Assembly: GCA_949291395.1 (NCBI GenBank)
Contig: CASEVW010000195.1
Location: forward strand, 1-34,531
Origin: an uncultured Oscillospiraceae bacterium
Lineage (GTDB): Bacteria > Bacillota > Clostridia > Oscillospirales > Ruminococcaceae
Length of the DNA stretch: 34,531 nt
Direction of reading: 5' to 3'
In this document: piece after piece, positions 8,783 to 17,710 of the stretch
Numbering within the stretch: the stretch's first letter is position 1
Layout of the letters: every line of letters begins with the position of its first letter
Made by a program: the position numbers and the translations under genes
The notes under the pieces: model-generated
The model's input: only the letters and a program-made list of their open reading frames with translations
What the model was told of the DNA's origin: nothing
The model's database searches: none

Positions 8783-9931
8783 TCAGCCTTCCAACGCAGC
8801 TTTCAGGGCCTCGGCCCGGTCGGTCTTTTCCCAGGAGACGTTCAGATCCTCCCGGCCCATATGGCCGTAGGCGGCTACGGGGCGGTAAATGGGCTTGCGC
8901 AGGTCCAGCGCCTGGATGATGGCCGCCGGGCGCAGGTCAAACACCTTGCGCACCGCCGCTTCCAGGGCTTCGCCGCTCACCTTGCCGGTGCCGAAGGTAT
9001 CCACCAAAATACTCACCGGTTCGGCCACGCCGATGGCGTAGGCCAGCTGCACCTCGCATTTGTCCGCAAGGCCGGCAGCCACGATGTTCTTGGCCACCCA
9101 GCGGGCGGCGTAGGCGGCGCTGCGGTCCACCTTGCTGGGGTCCTTGCCGCTGAACGCGCCGCCGCCGTGGCGGGCATAGCCGCCGTAGGTGTCCACGATG
9201 ATCTTGCGGCCAGTCAGGCCGGAGTCGCCCTGAGGGCCGCCCACCACAAAACGGCCGGTGGGGTTGATATAAAACTTGGTGTTTTCATCCAGCAGATCGG
9301 CGGGGATGACCGGGCGGATGACCTGCTCCAGGATATCCCGGCGCAGGGTGTCCATCTCCACCTCGGGGCTGTGCTGGCTGGAGATGACCACGGCATCCAC
9401 CCGCACCGGCTTGCCCTCGTCGTATTCCACCGTCACCTGGCTCTTGCCGTCCGGCCGCAGGTAATCCAGTGCGCCGTTTTTGCGCACCTCGGTGAGCCGT
9501 TTTGCCAGCTTGTGGGCCAGGCTGATGGGCAGCGGCATCAGCTCGGGGGTCTCATTGCAGGCATAGCCGAACATCATGCCCTGGTCGCCGGCGCCGCCCA
9601 CCTCGTCATTGGTGCCCAGCGCGATGTCCGGGCTCTGCTCATCGATGTTGGTGATCACGGCGCAGGTCTCGCTGTCAAAGCCGTACTTGGCACGGGTGTA
9701 GCCAATGTCCCGAATGACCTCGCGGGCAATGGACTGGATGTCCACATAGCAGCTGGTGGTGATCTCGCCCATCACATGCACAAGGCCGGTGGAGCAGGTG
9801 GTCTCACAGGCCACCCGGGCGTCGGGGTCTTTTTCCAGGATGGCGTCCAGCACCGCGTCGCTGATCTGGTCGCAGATCTTGTCGGGATGGCCTTCGGTCA
9901 CGGATTCAGAGGTAAAAAAACATTTCGGCAT
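8783..9931 (-). CDS. metK: S-adenosylmethionine synthase
   Basis: Makes S-adenosylmethionine from methionine and ATP in the cytoplasm. The 382-residue protein is full length and very conserved: [20 protein letters not shown] at the N-terminus (methionine/ATP site), [12 protein letters not shown] (the MetK signature), and [19 protein letters not shown] (P-loop-like signature). The start ATG is preceded by GGAGGG. Its transcript begins at a consensus promoter and carries a SAM-I riboswitch with a terminator in the leader, so the gene is expected to be switched off when its own product is plentiful. It stands alone between terminators. Confidence 0.98.
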   Translation of the reverse strand: MPKCFFTSESVTEGHPDKICDQISDAVLDAILEKDPDARVACETTCSTGLVHVMGEITTSCYVDIQSIAREVIRDIGYTRAKYGFDSETCAVITNIDEQSPDIALGTNDEVGGAGDQGMMFGYACNETPELMPLPISLAHKLAKRLTEVRKNGALDYLRPDGKSQVTVEYDEGKPVRVDAVVISSQHSPEVEMDTLRRDILEQVIRPVIPADLLDENTKFYINPTGRFVVGGPQGDSGLTGRKIIVDTYGGYARHGGGAFSGKDPSKVDRSAAYAARWVAKNIVAAGLADKCEVQLAYAIGVAEPVSILVDTFGTGKVSGEALEAAVRKVFDLRPAAIIQALDLRKPIYRPVAAYGHMGREDLNVSWEKTDRAEALKAALEG

Positions 9932-10006
9932 AGTATTGCCCTCCTAAAATTTGTACACGGAGCCAGCGGCCCGTGAAGAATGGATGAAAAGCAACTTGCC
10001 GGAAAC

Positions 10007-10042
10007 AAAAAAGCGCCCAAAGGCCCGAAAGCCTTTGAGCGC
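10007..10042 (-). terminator. Riboswitch-controlled terminator of metK
   Basis: A 12-bp stem (10013-10024 with 10031-10042, one G-U pair) followed on minus by six Ts, six bases after the SAM-I aptamer. This is the expression platform: SAM binding should favour this hairpin and stop transcription before metK. Confidence 0.93.
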
Positions 10043-10048
10043 GTTACG

Positions 10049-10141
10049 CTTATCTTTCGGTTTCCCGCAGGATTTGGCACCTTGCATACATGCAGGTTGC
10101 CGGACTTCACAGGGCCTGTTCCCTCCGTCACTCTTGATAAG
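10049..10141 (-). promoter_or_regulatory. SAM-I (S-box) riboswitch of metK
   Basis: On the minus strand the aptamer opens with CTTATCAAGAGTGACGGAGG and closes with CCGAAAGATAAG; CTTATC and GATAAG form P1. Between them are the conserved elements GAGGGA, CCTGTGAAGTCCGGCAACC and AAGGTGCCAAATCCTGC. All match the SAM-I class, which in Firmicutes controls methionine and SAM genes by transcription termination. It is followed by a terminator and then metK. Confidence 0.97.
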
Positions 10142-10164
10142 TTGCTATTCAATTTACGCTAAAC

Positions 10165-10193
10165 ATCATACTTCTTCCCGGAAGGTTTGTCAA
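10165..10193 (-). promoter_or_regulatory. Promoter of metK
   Basis: Minus-strand consensus TTGACA (10188-10193), a 17-base spacer and TATGAT (10165-10170). The expected start of transcription lies about 15-20 bases before the SAM-I aptamer, as is usual. Confidence 0.88.
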
Positions 10194-10242
10194 GAGTGTT
10201 CTGCGAAAAAGATGGGGTTTGGCAAAAAAGGGTTAAAAAGAA

Positions 10243-10271
10243 TTGTAGTACGGCAGAGTTTCGTTTATAAT
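10243..10271 (+). promoter_or_regulatory. Promoter of the DUF6311-like gene
   Basis: TTGTAG (10243-10248), a 17-base spacer and a perfect TATAAT (10266-10271), about 58 bases before the chosen start codon. Its position supports the start at 10329 over any start upstream in the open frame. Confidence 0.75.
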
Positions 10272-10328
10272 AGACCAAAGACGGCCCTTTTGCCGCCAGA
10301 TCCCAGGAAAGGGTGTGTTTTTCCACAC

Positions 10329-12407
10329 ATGGAACAAAAGCTTTCCCCTCCCCAACGCGGCACACGGGCCTTATTCGGCCTTGGCTGCCTGCTGGGCGTT
10401 TTGGTGTTTTTGCTGGTATACGGCCTTGCGCCGCTGGACGTGACGGCCGATGCCTGGCTGCGGGGCGGATACATCGAGGCGGACATCCAGCAGCACTACG
10501 CCGGCTGGCTGTTCTACCGGCAGTCGCCCCTGGCGCTGCCCTTCTGCGTTACCTCGAACATCAACTGGCCCGCCGGCATGAGCGTGGCCTTTACCGATTC
10601 CATCCCCCTGTTTGCAGCCCTGTTCCGGCTGCTTTCTCCCCTTTTGCCCGCCACCTTCCAGTATTTTGGCTGGTACACCCTGCTCTGCTTTGCCTTGCAG
10701 GGCGGTTTTGCGGTACTATTGATCGGGCTGTTCACCCCAAAGAAAAGTGCGGCCCTTTTGGGGGCGCTGCCCTTTGTGGTCAGCCCCATTTTGCTGGAAC
10801 GAGCGTTCCGGCACACCGCCCTGGCGGCGCACTTTTTGATTTTGGCCTCCCTTTACTATTATGTGCAGGGCCGCCGGGAAGGCAGATTTGCCTATAAGGG
10901 GCTGTTTGCCATCAACTGCCTGGTCTTGGGCATCCACCCCTATTTTGCGCCCATGACCTACGCCATCACCTTTGCCCTGTTGGTGGAACATGCGGTCTCC
11001 CGGCGGCAGCTGGCTAAGCCCGCAGCCTTTTTGGGGGCGAATCTGGCCTGCACGGTGGCAGTGGGCTGGCTGTTCGGCCTGTTCAGCGGTGGTTCCGCCT
11101 CCGGCGGCAGCGGCATCCAGTACGGGCATTTCTGCATGAACCTGAACGCTTTGTGGAACCCTTCCAGCCGGGGCATGGGCAGCTGGAGCTTGTTTCTGCC
11201 CCAGCAGAACCAGACCCTCGGCAACTACGACGGTTTCAACTACCTGGGGCTGGGCATGCTTTTGTGCAGCGTGTTCGTGCTTGTGATGGCCCTTGCACAC
11301 TGGAAGACCGTTCGTCCGCTGGCCATTCTCCGCCAGCGGTTTGGCCTGGTGTTCGTTTCGGCCTGCCTGACGGTGTTTGCCGTGAGCCATGTGATCACCG
11401 CCAACGGCGCGGTGCTGGCCCGGCTGCCGCTGCCCCAGTTCATCGTGGAGCTGGCCACCACCCTGCGCTCCAGCGGGCGGCTGTTCTGGCCGGTGTACTA
11501 CCTGATCTTTTTGTGCTGCGTTGTAGCGCTGATCCGGCTGTTCCAGAACAAGAAGAAGGGGCTGGAGCTTATGGCGCTGGCGGTGCTGTGTCTGGTGCAG
11601 CTGGTAGACCTGAGCCCGGCGCTGGCGGAAAAAGCCCGCTCTTTCCGGCCTTATGTTTCCGCCGGATACGACCTTTTGGACGAAAGCGCCGTGCCCGCCA
11701 ACGGCCTGCAAGACTTTTGGCCTGCCGCCAGCGGGCAGTACAGCCACCTGGTGGCGCTGGATCCGTTACAGGATACCGGCCTTACCCTGGCGCTGTACAC
11801 CGCCGATGCCGGCATGACCAGCAGCGACAATTCTTTCACTGCCCGGTATGACGAGGCCCAGGCCGCGGCCCGCCGGGAGGGATATATCCAGGCCATTTTG
11901 AACGGCCAGATGCCCCAGGACTACTTGTTCCTCACCGAGCAGGAAAGCACCTTTTTACAGCTGGCGGATGCCGCCCAGCAGCAGGGCGCCTGGTGCGGTG
12001 TGCTGTATACCTTGGACGAGACGGGCGCAGAGCGGCTCCTGGTGTATGTGATCGCGCCGGGCATGGACTACAACGGCCCGCTGGCAAGAGAATTTGACCA
12101 GGATTTCCCCCTGCACATTGCCGACTATTCCGACGACTACTGGGATCGTGGCGTCCTGAGCCTGAATCTGGAGCAGATCGGCCGCCAGGCGGACAAGGAC
12201 AAGGTGGTCCTGTTCTACGATACCCCCTATACCCGCGCAAAACTCCTGAACGCTTCTGCCTTCACCGCCAGTGACGGCAGTGTGTATCCCATTCAGTCGG
12301 TCAGCGACGAGGACGCCGGCTGGCTGATGGTCACCCTGGAAACAGACGATGCGCACCAGTTGTACGATGAAAGCGGCTGGTGCATGGATTTGGAGAGTGT
12401 GACATGA
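10329..12407 (+). CDS. Polytopic membrane protein, DUF6311-like (putative glycosyltransferase-type)
   Basis: A 692-residue protein with about ten membrane segments in the first 430 residues and a soluble C-terminal part of some 250 residues. The N-terminal region resembles the DUF6311 family: after TM1 comes an acidic loop with DIQQHYAGWLFYRQ, then NWPAGMSVAFTDSIPLFA, the kind of exoloop seen in GT-C-fold glycosyltransferases. Donor and acceptor are unknown. The frame is open further upstream, but that part crosses the metK riboswitch and precedes the promoter, so I use the ATG at 10329; AGGAAAGGG lies about 15 bases before it, a long spacing. Its stop overlaps the next start as ATGA, so it is co-translated with a pseudouridine synthase. 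Family call by recognition, not by search. Confidence 0.82.
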   Translation: MEQKLSPPQRGTRALFGLGCLLGVLVFLLVYGLAPLDVTADAWLRGGYIEADIQQHYAGWLFYRQSPLALPFCVTSNINWPAGMSVAFTDSIPLFAALFRLLSPLLPATFQYFGWYTLLCFALQGGFAVLLIGLFTPKKSAALLGALPFVVSPILLERAFRHTALAAHFLILASLYYYVQGRREGRFAYKGLFAINCLVLGIHPYFAPMTYAITFALLVEHAVSRRQLAKPAAFLGANLACTVAVGWLFGLFSGGSASGGSGIQYGHFCMNLNALWNPSSRGMGSWSLFLPQQNQTLGNYDGFNYLGLGMLLCSVFVLVMALAHWKTVRPLAILRQRFGLVFVSACLTVFAVSHVITANGAVLARLPLPQFIVELATTLRSSGRLFWPVYYLIFLCCVVALIRLFQNKKKGLELMALAVLCLVQLVDLSPALAEKARSFRPYVSAGYDLLDESAVPANGLQDFWPAASGQYSHLVALDPLQDTGLTLALYTADAGMTSSDNSFTARYDEAQAAARREGYIQAILNGQMPQDYLFLTEQESTFLQLADAAQQQGAWCGVLYTLDETGAERLLVYVIAPGMDYNGPLAREFDQDFPLHIADYSDDYWDRGVLSLNLEQIGRQADKDKVVLFYDTPYTRAKLLNASAFTASDGSVYPIQSVSDEDAGWLMVTLETDDAHQLYDESGWCMDLESVT

Positions 12408-13360
12408 AGATCATTAAAGTGAAGGCACTGCTTCCCGTGCGGCTGGACAAATATCTGATGGAGCAATACCCTACCCTGGGCATTGGCCTGCTGAACAAGG
12501 CCCTGCGGGAAAACAAGATCAAACTAAACGGCAAAAAGCAGCCCCTCTCGACCCGGGTGTGCACCGGCGACGAGATCAAGCTGTTCCTCACCGACGAGCA
12601 GCTGGACCCGCAAAACGCCCATCCCTCCGGCCCCAGCTTTTTGTGGGCCCGCTGGCCCGCCGACTCGGTGTATGAGGACGAGCACGTTCTGCTTGTGAAC
12701 AAGCCCGCCGGCCTGCCGGTGATGGACGACAACGCAACGGACACCCTGATCCACCGGGCGATGCTGTACCTGTACAAGAAAGGCAGCTGGAAGCCCGGGG
12801 AAGGGCCCGCCCCTGCCCTCTGCCACCGGCTGGATACCGGCACCAGCGGCCTGGTGCTCATTGCCAAGGACCCTAAAACCGAACAGCTGCTGACCCAGCT
12901 GATCCGGGACCGGCAGCTGCAAAAGCAGTATCTGTGCGTGACCTTTGGCCGTCCCCAGCCCGCCCAGGCCACCCTGAAAGGCTATCTGGTAAAGGATACG
13001 GACAAGGGATATGTGCGGGTGAGCCAGCAGCCTTGCCCCGAAGGCAAGGAGATCGAGACCCGCTACACCACCATGGCGGTCAGCGGACGGCTGGCGCTGC
13101 TGAAGGTGGATCTGATCACCGGCCGCACCCACCAGATCCGGGCGCACATGGCCAGCATCGGCTGCCCCATCCTGGGTGACAGCAAATACGGCAACAACGC
13201 CGCCAACCGGGAACTGAAGCTGAAATACCAGGCCCTCTGCGCCTGGAAGCTCACCTTCCCTGTTCTGGACGCCCCGGAACTGCAGGGCGTCAGCGGCAAG
13301 AGCTTTGAGACCGAGCTGCCCTGGTGGTACCAGCAGGTGCAGAACGGCACGCTGAAATAA
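12404..13360 (+). CDS. RluA-family RNA pseudouridine synthase
   Basis: Converts specific uridines in RNA (usually 23S rRNA) to pseudouridine. The 318-residue protein has an N-terminal S4 RNA-binding region (about 12-70), then the RluA catalytic domain with HRLDTGTSGLVLIAK, in which Asp144 is the catalytic aspartate, and TGRTHQIRAHMA near 235, the second family motif. The ATG at 12404 overlaps the preceding stop as ATGA and has GGAGAG seven bases upstream; a start at 12380 within the previous gene is less likely. Several RluA paralogues occur per Clostridia genome, so the target position cannot be named. A strong terminator follows. Confidence 0.94.
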   Translation: MKIIKVKALLPVRLDKYLMEQYPTLGIGLLNKALRENKIKLNGKKQPLSTRVCTGDEIKLFLTDEQLDPQNAHPSGPSFLWARWPADSVYEDEHVLLVNKPAGLPVMDDNATDTLIHRAMLYLYKKGSWKPGEGPAPALCHRLDTGTSGLVLIAKDPKTEQLLTQLIRDRQLQKQYLCVTFGRPQPAQATLKGYLVKDTDKGYVRVSQQPCPEGKEIETRYTTMAVSGRLALLKVDLITGRTHQIRAHMASIGCPILGDSKYGNNAANRELKLKYQALCAWKLTFPVLDAPELQGVSGKSFETELPWWYQQVQNGTLK

Positions 13361-13368
13361 AACAGAAA

Positions 13369-13412
13369 AGACGGATGCCTGACTGCAACACAGTCCAGCA
13401 TCCGTCTTTTTT
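13369..13412. terminator. Bidirectional terminator between rluA-type and toprim genes
   Basis: A 10-bp stem (13369-13378 with 13398-13407) extended inward by GACTG/CAGTC (13381-13385 with 13391-13395). Plus tail TTTTTTATT; minus tail TTTTCTGTTTT. It serves both convergent genes; the 3' end of the toprim gene overlaps it. Confidence 0.92.
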
Positions 13413-14007
13413 ATTGTTCTTGTGCCCTTTGCACCAGCGCCTCCACCTCTTCGTAGGTGTACAGCTGGTTGAGCACCTGGCACAGCGCTTTTTTGGAAAG
13501 CCGGGGCGGCAGCCCCAGCCGCCGCAGAAAGGCAAACCGGTGTTCCTGGCTGCCCGCCGTGCCGGACAGGCCCCATTGGTACAGGTCGGTATAGGTGATG
13601 GCCCGGCCTGCCCGGGCCGCCGTTTCGCAGGCGCCCGCATTGCGCAGCGCCTGTTGCAGCGCTTCGGGCGGCATGCCCTCCACCCCCAAAATGCCCTCCT
13701 TGCCAGGCTGGGCTTTGCGGGCTTCCTTGCCCGGAACGGCGGGCACATAGGCCTGCCGCACATACTCCTGGCCGATCAGGTTGGACAAAAAGTTCCGGAT
13801 GCGAAACCCCGCCGCGTCCGGGTCGGTGAGCAGGATCACGCCCCGCTGGCGGCCCAGCTCTTTCAGCAGCGCCTGGGTCTCCTTGTCCTTATAGATGGCA
13901 AAGCCGTCGGTGGTAAGGATCAGGCCGTCCACCAGGGCGCTGAGGGCGGCGGCATCGTAGCGGCCTTCCACCACGATCACCTGCTGGATGCGCATTTTTT
14001 CACTCAT
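13411..14007 (-). CDS. Toprim-domain protein, ribonuclease M5-like
   Basis: A 198-residue protein: an N-terminal toprim domain (about 5-95) with the acidic VVEGRYD and the metal-binding LLTDPDAAG, then a C-terminal helical part resembling DUF4093. This architecture is that of RNase M5 (RnmV), which matures 5S rRNA, and of close clostridial relatives. The start ATG at 14005-14007 overlaps the holA stop as ATGA; the longer open frame to 14508 runs inside holA and is not used. Tight coupling with holA makes it the last gene of the comEC-holA unit. RnmV function itself is a moderate-confidence inference because the toprim segment here is divergent. Confidence 0.85.
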   Translation of the reverse strand: MSEKMRIQQVIVVEGRYDAAALSALVDGLILTTDGFAIYKDKETQALLKELGRQRGVILLTDPDAAGFRIRNFLSNLIGQEYVRQAYVPAVPGKEARKAQPGKEGILGVEGMPPEALQQALRNAGACETAARAGRAITYTDLYQWGLSGTAGSQEHRFAFLRRLGLPPRLSKKALCQVLNQLYTYEEVEALVQRAQEQ

Positions 14008-15032
14008 CGGCTCACCCCCGCAGCGGCCAGGCGGCAGAGGGCCGTTTGCAGCTGGACGGCGCCGTCCACCGGCGAGCCTTTCAGCCCTTTGTCCAGTTCC
14101 AACAAGATGTCCAGGCATTTTTCCAGCTGGGGCAGGGTGTAACGGGCGGCGGTCTCGCCGGATTTTTTCAGCCGGTAGTCGCTGCCTTTGTAACCAAAGT
14201 CCTTGTGCACCTGGCCGTATCCCTTTTTCAGCACAGCGCCGCTTTTCACCCGGTAAAGATCCACATAGCTGCCGATCAGGGCCGCCGTGATGGCGATGGG
14301 CTCGTTTTGCAGCCGCAGCAGGGTGTTCAGCTTTTCGCAGGCCTTGGCGGCGTTTTTGCCAGTGATCAGGCGCACCATGTCGAACACGTCCGCTTCCAGA
14401 TTCTGGGTGCTCAGCTCCGCCACCAGGCTGGGGGTGATCTCGGTGTAACCGCTGGCGGCCGCCAGCTTGTCCACCTCGTTTTCCAGCAAAAACAGGTCCT
14501 GGCCGCACCGTTCCAGCAAAACGCCCGCCGCGCTCTCGCTGAGGGCGGTATTCATCTCCTCGGCGCGCTGGCGCAGGATGCGGCGCATCTCCTGGGTGGT
14601 GGGCTGGGCCACTTCCGCCGCATAGCCCAGCTTTTCACAGGTCTCGATGAGCTTTTTTGCCATCTTGCCCAGTTTCAGTTTTCCCCGTTCCTGCGAGAAC
14701 ACGCTGGAGATCACAAAAACCGCGTTTTCGGCGCTGGCCAGCACGTCGCAGACCTCGCTCAGGTCCTTGTCCGAATAAGCCGTGGGCTGCAGCATGGGCA
14801 GCTCCACGATGCGGCGGGTGCCGAAAAAGGAGATGGTGCCCGCCGCCATGACGATCTCTTCCACGCTGGGGGCCGGGCCGTCCAGCCGGGTGGTCTCCCC
14901 GTCCTCCTGCAGCAAGGCGGCAGTCACCTTGTCCGCCTGGGTGCGGGCCAAAAAGGGATCGGAAGAATAAAAGTAAAAGACCGGCGCGCCGCTTTTCAGG
15001 GCGGCCTGCTTTTTTTGTTCGCTATGTAACAT
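14004..15032 (-). CDS. holA: DNA polymerase III subunit delta
   Basis: Delta subunit of the clamp loader, which opens the beta clamp during replication. The 342 residues fit the HolA family: N-terminal mononucleotide-binding-like domain starting with the conserved VFYFYSSDPFLARTQADKV region, followed by the family's middle and C-terminal helical collar (LEADVFDMVRLITGKNAAKA is typical, then LLRLQNEPIAITAALIGSY). Its start overlaps the end of comEC by 11 bases, a pairing common in Firmicutes where holA follows comEC. The stop overlaps the next gene. Confidence 0.93.
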   Translation of the reverse strand: MLHSEQKKQAALKSGAPVFYFYSSDPFLARTQADKVTAALLQEDGETTRLDGPAPSVEEIVMAAGTISFFGTRRIVELPMLQPTAYSDKDLSEVCDVLASAENAVFVISSVFSQERGKLKLGKMAKKLIETCEKLGYAAEVAQPTTQEMRRILRQRAEEMNTALSESAAGVLLERCGQDLFLLENEVDKLAAASGYTEITPSLVAELSTQNLEADVFDMVRLITGKNAAKACEKLNTLLRLQNEPIAITAALIGSYVDLYRVKSGAVLKKGYGQVHKDFGYKGSDYRLKKSGETAARYTLPQLEKCLDILLELDKGLKGSPVDGAVQLQTALCRLAAAGVSR

Positions 15033-17112
15033 CGGTTACCCCCTCAAACATCACTGCCCTGCCGGGCCGGACCCGCACTGTGCCGCCCAGGGGCGCATAG
15101 CGGAAGGTCACATCCTGCCGCTGGGCCTGCCAGTCGTAGGCTTTGGCGCACAGCACCTGCCTTGGTTCCACGGCGCCCGGCTCGGAAGAACCCGCCAGCA
15201 GCAGATCCACCGGCACCGGCGTGCCCGCTTCCAACTTTCCGGCCAGCATGGCCACACGGTAACCTTCCAGCTCCAGCAGGGCCAGATTGGCGCTGTCGGT
15301 GTTGACAAGTGTGACCATTATACCACAAAACGGGATGGCCCGGCTACCGTCCGCCGGGATCTCTTCCAGGGTGACCACCTGCCCGGCTTTGAATTGCAGG
15401 GCTTTGGGGGCCTGGCGCAGGTCGATCCACAGGTCCGCTTCGCCGATGCCCCGCTGGGCAAGAGCTTCTTCCACCGCCTGCCGGTTGCTCTCGCCGCCCT
15501 TGAACAGCACCATGGCCTCCCCTTCGCTGATGACCACCGCGCAGGGGTTGGCCGTGCTGCCGGTGAGGGCGATGGACACCACCGGCTGTTCCAGCTGGCC
15601 GTACAAAAACGCCGCTGTAAGTGTGATGCAAGGTGCGGCCAAGGCCAGCAGAGGCATACGTCGCAGCTTCCAGGCGGCCCACCCCAGAGCGAACAGCACC
15701 AGCAGCACAAACAGGGTGTACCCGGTGGGAAGCACCAGCTGGGCGGCAGGCAGGCCGGCGGTAACTTCCACGATGGCGTTCAGCAGCTTGGTCAGCAGAC
15801 CCGCCAGCAGCGAAAATGCCCGGGCCGCCGGATACAGCACCGGCACCAGGCCGGTGACCGCCGCCAGCAGGCCCAGCAATACGATGGGCCCCACCAGAGG
15901 GATAGTCAGCAGATTGGTGAGCACCGACACCCCGCTCACCGGCAGGCCGTGCAGCAACTGCAACGGCAGGGTGAACAGAGCGGAAAACACCGGCACCAGC
16001 ACAATGGAAAGAGCCTGGTTCAGCCGGTAGCGCAGCGGATGTTCCTCCCGCACCGCCGCCGTCAATCCGGGCCGAGTGACGGCTCCCGCCAGCAGCACCC
16101 CCAAGGTGGCCGCAAAGGAGAGCTGCAACCCCAGATCGCACACCGCATAGCAGTTGCGCACGGACAGCACTGCTGCCGCCACGCCCAGAGAGGTGAAGGA
16201 ATCCGAAGGCTGAAGCAGCAGCGCACCCAAATAAAACAGCAGCGCCGCAATGCCCGCCCGGGTCACAGAGGGCGTGAACCCGGTGAGGGCCATCATAAAG
16301 CACACCAGCAGCATGGCCCCCACAGCGCGCAGCCTGCGAAAACGGCCGCTGCCGGGCCGGTTGCCCACAAAGGCCCCGCAGAGCAGCGTCAAGTGCAGGC
16401 CGGACACCACCAGCAGATGGGACACGCCCGCCGCCCGGTAACTTTGCTGCAACTGGTCCGTAAGGTGGCTCTTGTCCCCCACCGCCATGGCCGAGAGCAC
16501 CGCGCCCTCTTCGGCGGGAAGATACCGGCGGCAGCTGCGGGCCAGGCGCTCCTGCATCTCTTTCATCCAAAAGCGGGGCGCGTGGCTCTGGCCGGTGTGC
16601 TGGATCTGCCCTTGGGGTTCTGCCGCCAAGAGCACTCCGTCGGCCAGGTTGCCGTAATAGTACTCGTTTTGTTCCAGCGCCGCCAGCTTGATCGAAGCGG
16701 AAACGATCTCGCCCCGCTCGCTTTCCGGAAAGGCAGTACAGGACACCTTAAAGCGTTTCCAGACGGGCAGCTCTTCCCCATCTAGGGCCAGCACGGTGAA
16801 CTGGCCCCGGATGGTGCCGTCCTGAAAGCCGGCGTCCGCCGTTTCCACCAGCAGCACCGCCTGCTTTTCCTGCCCGGCCAGCCGGAACACCGGCGCCACA
16901 AAGATAGAATAGCTTGCCAGGTGGAAGGCCAGCGCACAGAGCGCCGTGAGGGGCAGAAGCATCCAGTAATTCCGGCGTTTCAGCCCCACTGCAAAGTAAA
17001 ACGGGCATACGAAAACTGCCGCAAGCAGCCCGAGGGCTGCCGGCGGCAGATAAGCAGCGATGAGTTTGGTGCAGAACCAAACGAAGCAACAAGCTGCCAG
17101 TACCCGTCTCAT
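15022..17112 (-). CDS. comEC: ComEC/Rec2-type DNA-uptake membrane protein with degenerate C-terminal domain
   Basis: ComEC forms the channel that takes single-stranded DNA across the membrane in transformation. The 696-residue protein has two N-terminal membrane helices, an OB-like DUF4131 region (about 60-190), the polytopic competence domain with GVSHLLVVSGLHLTLL (family signature) and several further helices to about 505, and a C-terminal metallo-beta-lactamase-like region (509-696). In the latter the expected HxHxDH metal motif is absent: the matching place reads ADLWIDLRQAPKALQ. I use the ATG at 17110-17112, which gives a usual N-terminus; a longer frame would overlap the upstream gene. 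It lies 7 bp after the apt-like gene and overlaps holA. Confidence 0.92.
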   Translation of the reverse strand: MRRVLAACCFVWFCTKLIAAYLPPAALGLLAAVFVCPFYFAVGLKRRNYWMLLPLTALCALAFHLASYSIFVAPVFRLAGQEKQAVLLVETADAGFQDGTIRGQFTVLALDGEELPVWKRFKVSCTAFPESERGEIVSASIKLAALEQNEYYYGNLADGVLLAAEPQGQIQHTGQSHAPRFWMKEMQERLARSCRRYLPAEEGAVLSAMAVGDKSHLTDQLQQSYRAAGVSHLLVVSGLHLTLLCGAFVGNRPGSGRFRRLRAVGAMLLVCFMMALTGFTPSVTRAGIAALLFYLGALLLQPSDSFTSLGVAAAVLSVRNCYAVCDLGLQLSFAATLGVLLAGAVTRPGLTAAVREEHPLRYRLNQALSIVLVPVFSALFTLPLQLLHGLPVSGVSVLTNLLTIPLVGPIVLLGLLAAVTGLVPVLYPAARAFSLLAGLLTKLLNAIVEVTAGLPAAQLVLPTGYTLFVLLVLFALGWAAWKLRRMPLLALAAPCITLTAAFLYGQLEQPVVSIALTGSTANPCAVVISEGEAMVLFKGGESNRQAVEEALAQRGIGEADLWIDLRQAPKALQFKAGQVVTLEEIPADGSRAIPFCGIMVTLVNTDSANLALLELEGYRVAMLAGKLEAGTPVPVDLLLAGSSEPGAVEPRQVLCAKAYDWQAQRQDVTFRYAPLGGTVRVRPGRAVMFEGVTDVT

Positions 17113-17119
17113 GGTCCGA

Positions 17120-17659
17120 TCAATGCTCGAACAGAGGCAGTTTTTCCAGGAAGATGATGTCGGTGCGGTCAGCGGCATCCCCTTCCGCCAGGGCGGCGGC
17201 ACGGCCCACTACGGTGCCGGTGCTGCGGGCCACCAGCGCTTCCAGCGCCAGCAGCGAGCCGCCGGTGCTGATCACGTCGTCCACGATCAGGATGCGCTTG
17301 CCGTTCATGGCTTCCAGGTCCTTGTGGTCGATCACCAGCTTCTGCTTGGCGCTGGTGGTGATGGACTGGTCCTCCACGACCACGGGATCACGCATGTAAA
17401 GTTTTTCGCCTTTACGGGCAGGAATGTAGAGCTTGCCGCTCTGCCGGCTCATCTCGTAAGCCAGAGGGATGCCCTTTGCCTCGGCGGTGACGATCACGTC
17501 GAATTCCGGGCACTTTTCCAGCAGGGCCTTGGCGCAGGCAACGGTCAGCTCCACATCGCTGAACATGATAAAAGCCGCAATGGACAGATGCTCGTTGATG
17601 GTGCAGATGGGCAGTTCACGGGTCAGGCCTGCCACATGCAGGGTGTAGGTATCGTTCAT
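17120..17659 (-). CDS. Adenine phosphoribosyltransferase-family protein
   Basis: A 179-residue type I phosphoribosyltransferase, probably purine salvage. The PRPP loop VDDVISTGGSL lies near 130-140, and TAEAKGIPLAYEMSR plus ARKGEKLYMRDPVVVE match the Apt side of the family rather than xanthine PRTases. The start ATG at 17657-17659 follows AAGGAG at good spacing; an upstream in-frame ATG at 17689 lacks such a site. Substrate (adenine) is inferred; this clade also contains paralogues of unproven specificity. It sits between hinT and comEC on one strand, with short gaps. Confidence 0.87.
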   Translation of the reverse strand: MNDTYTLHVAGLTRELPICTINEHLSIAAFIMFSDVELTVACAKALLEKCPEFDVIVTAEAKGIPLAYEMSRQSGKLYIPARKGEKLYMRDPVVVEDQSITTSAKQKLVIDHKDLEAMNGKRILIVDDVISTGGSLLALEALVARSTGTVVGRAAALAEGDAADRTDIIFLEKLPLFEH

Positions 17660-17710
17660 AAAAAGAGACTCCTTATTCTCGGTCAACAAAACGGTCAGGC
17701 GTGCCCGGCA

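Noticed and set aside
9951..10328. N-terminal extension of the DUF6311-like protein to 9951
   Set aside because: It crosses the metK leader, including the terminator and aptamer, and lies upstream of the gene's own promoter.
14008..14508. N-terminal extension of the toprim gene inside holA
   Set aside because: The residues are low-complexity shadow of holA; the ATGA overlap start gives the normal toprim N-terminus.
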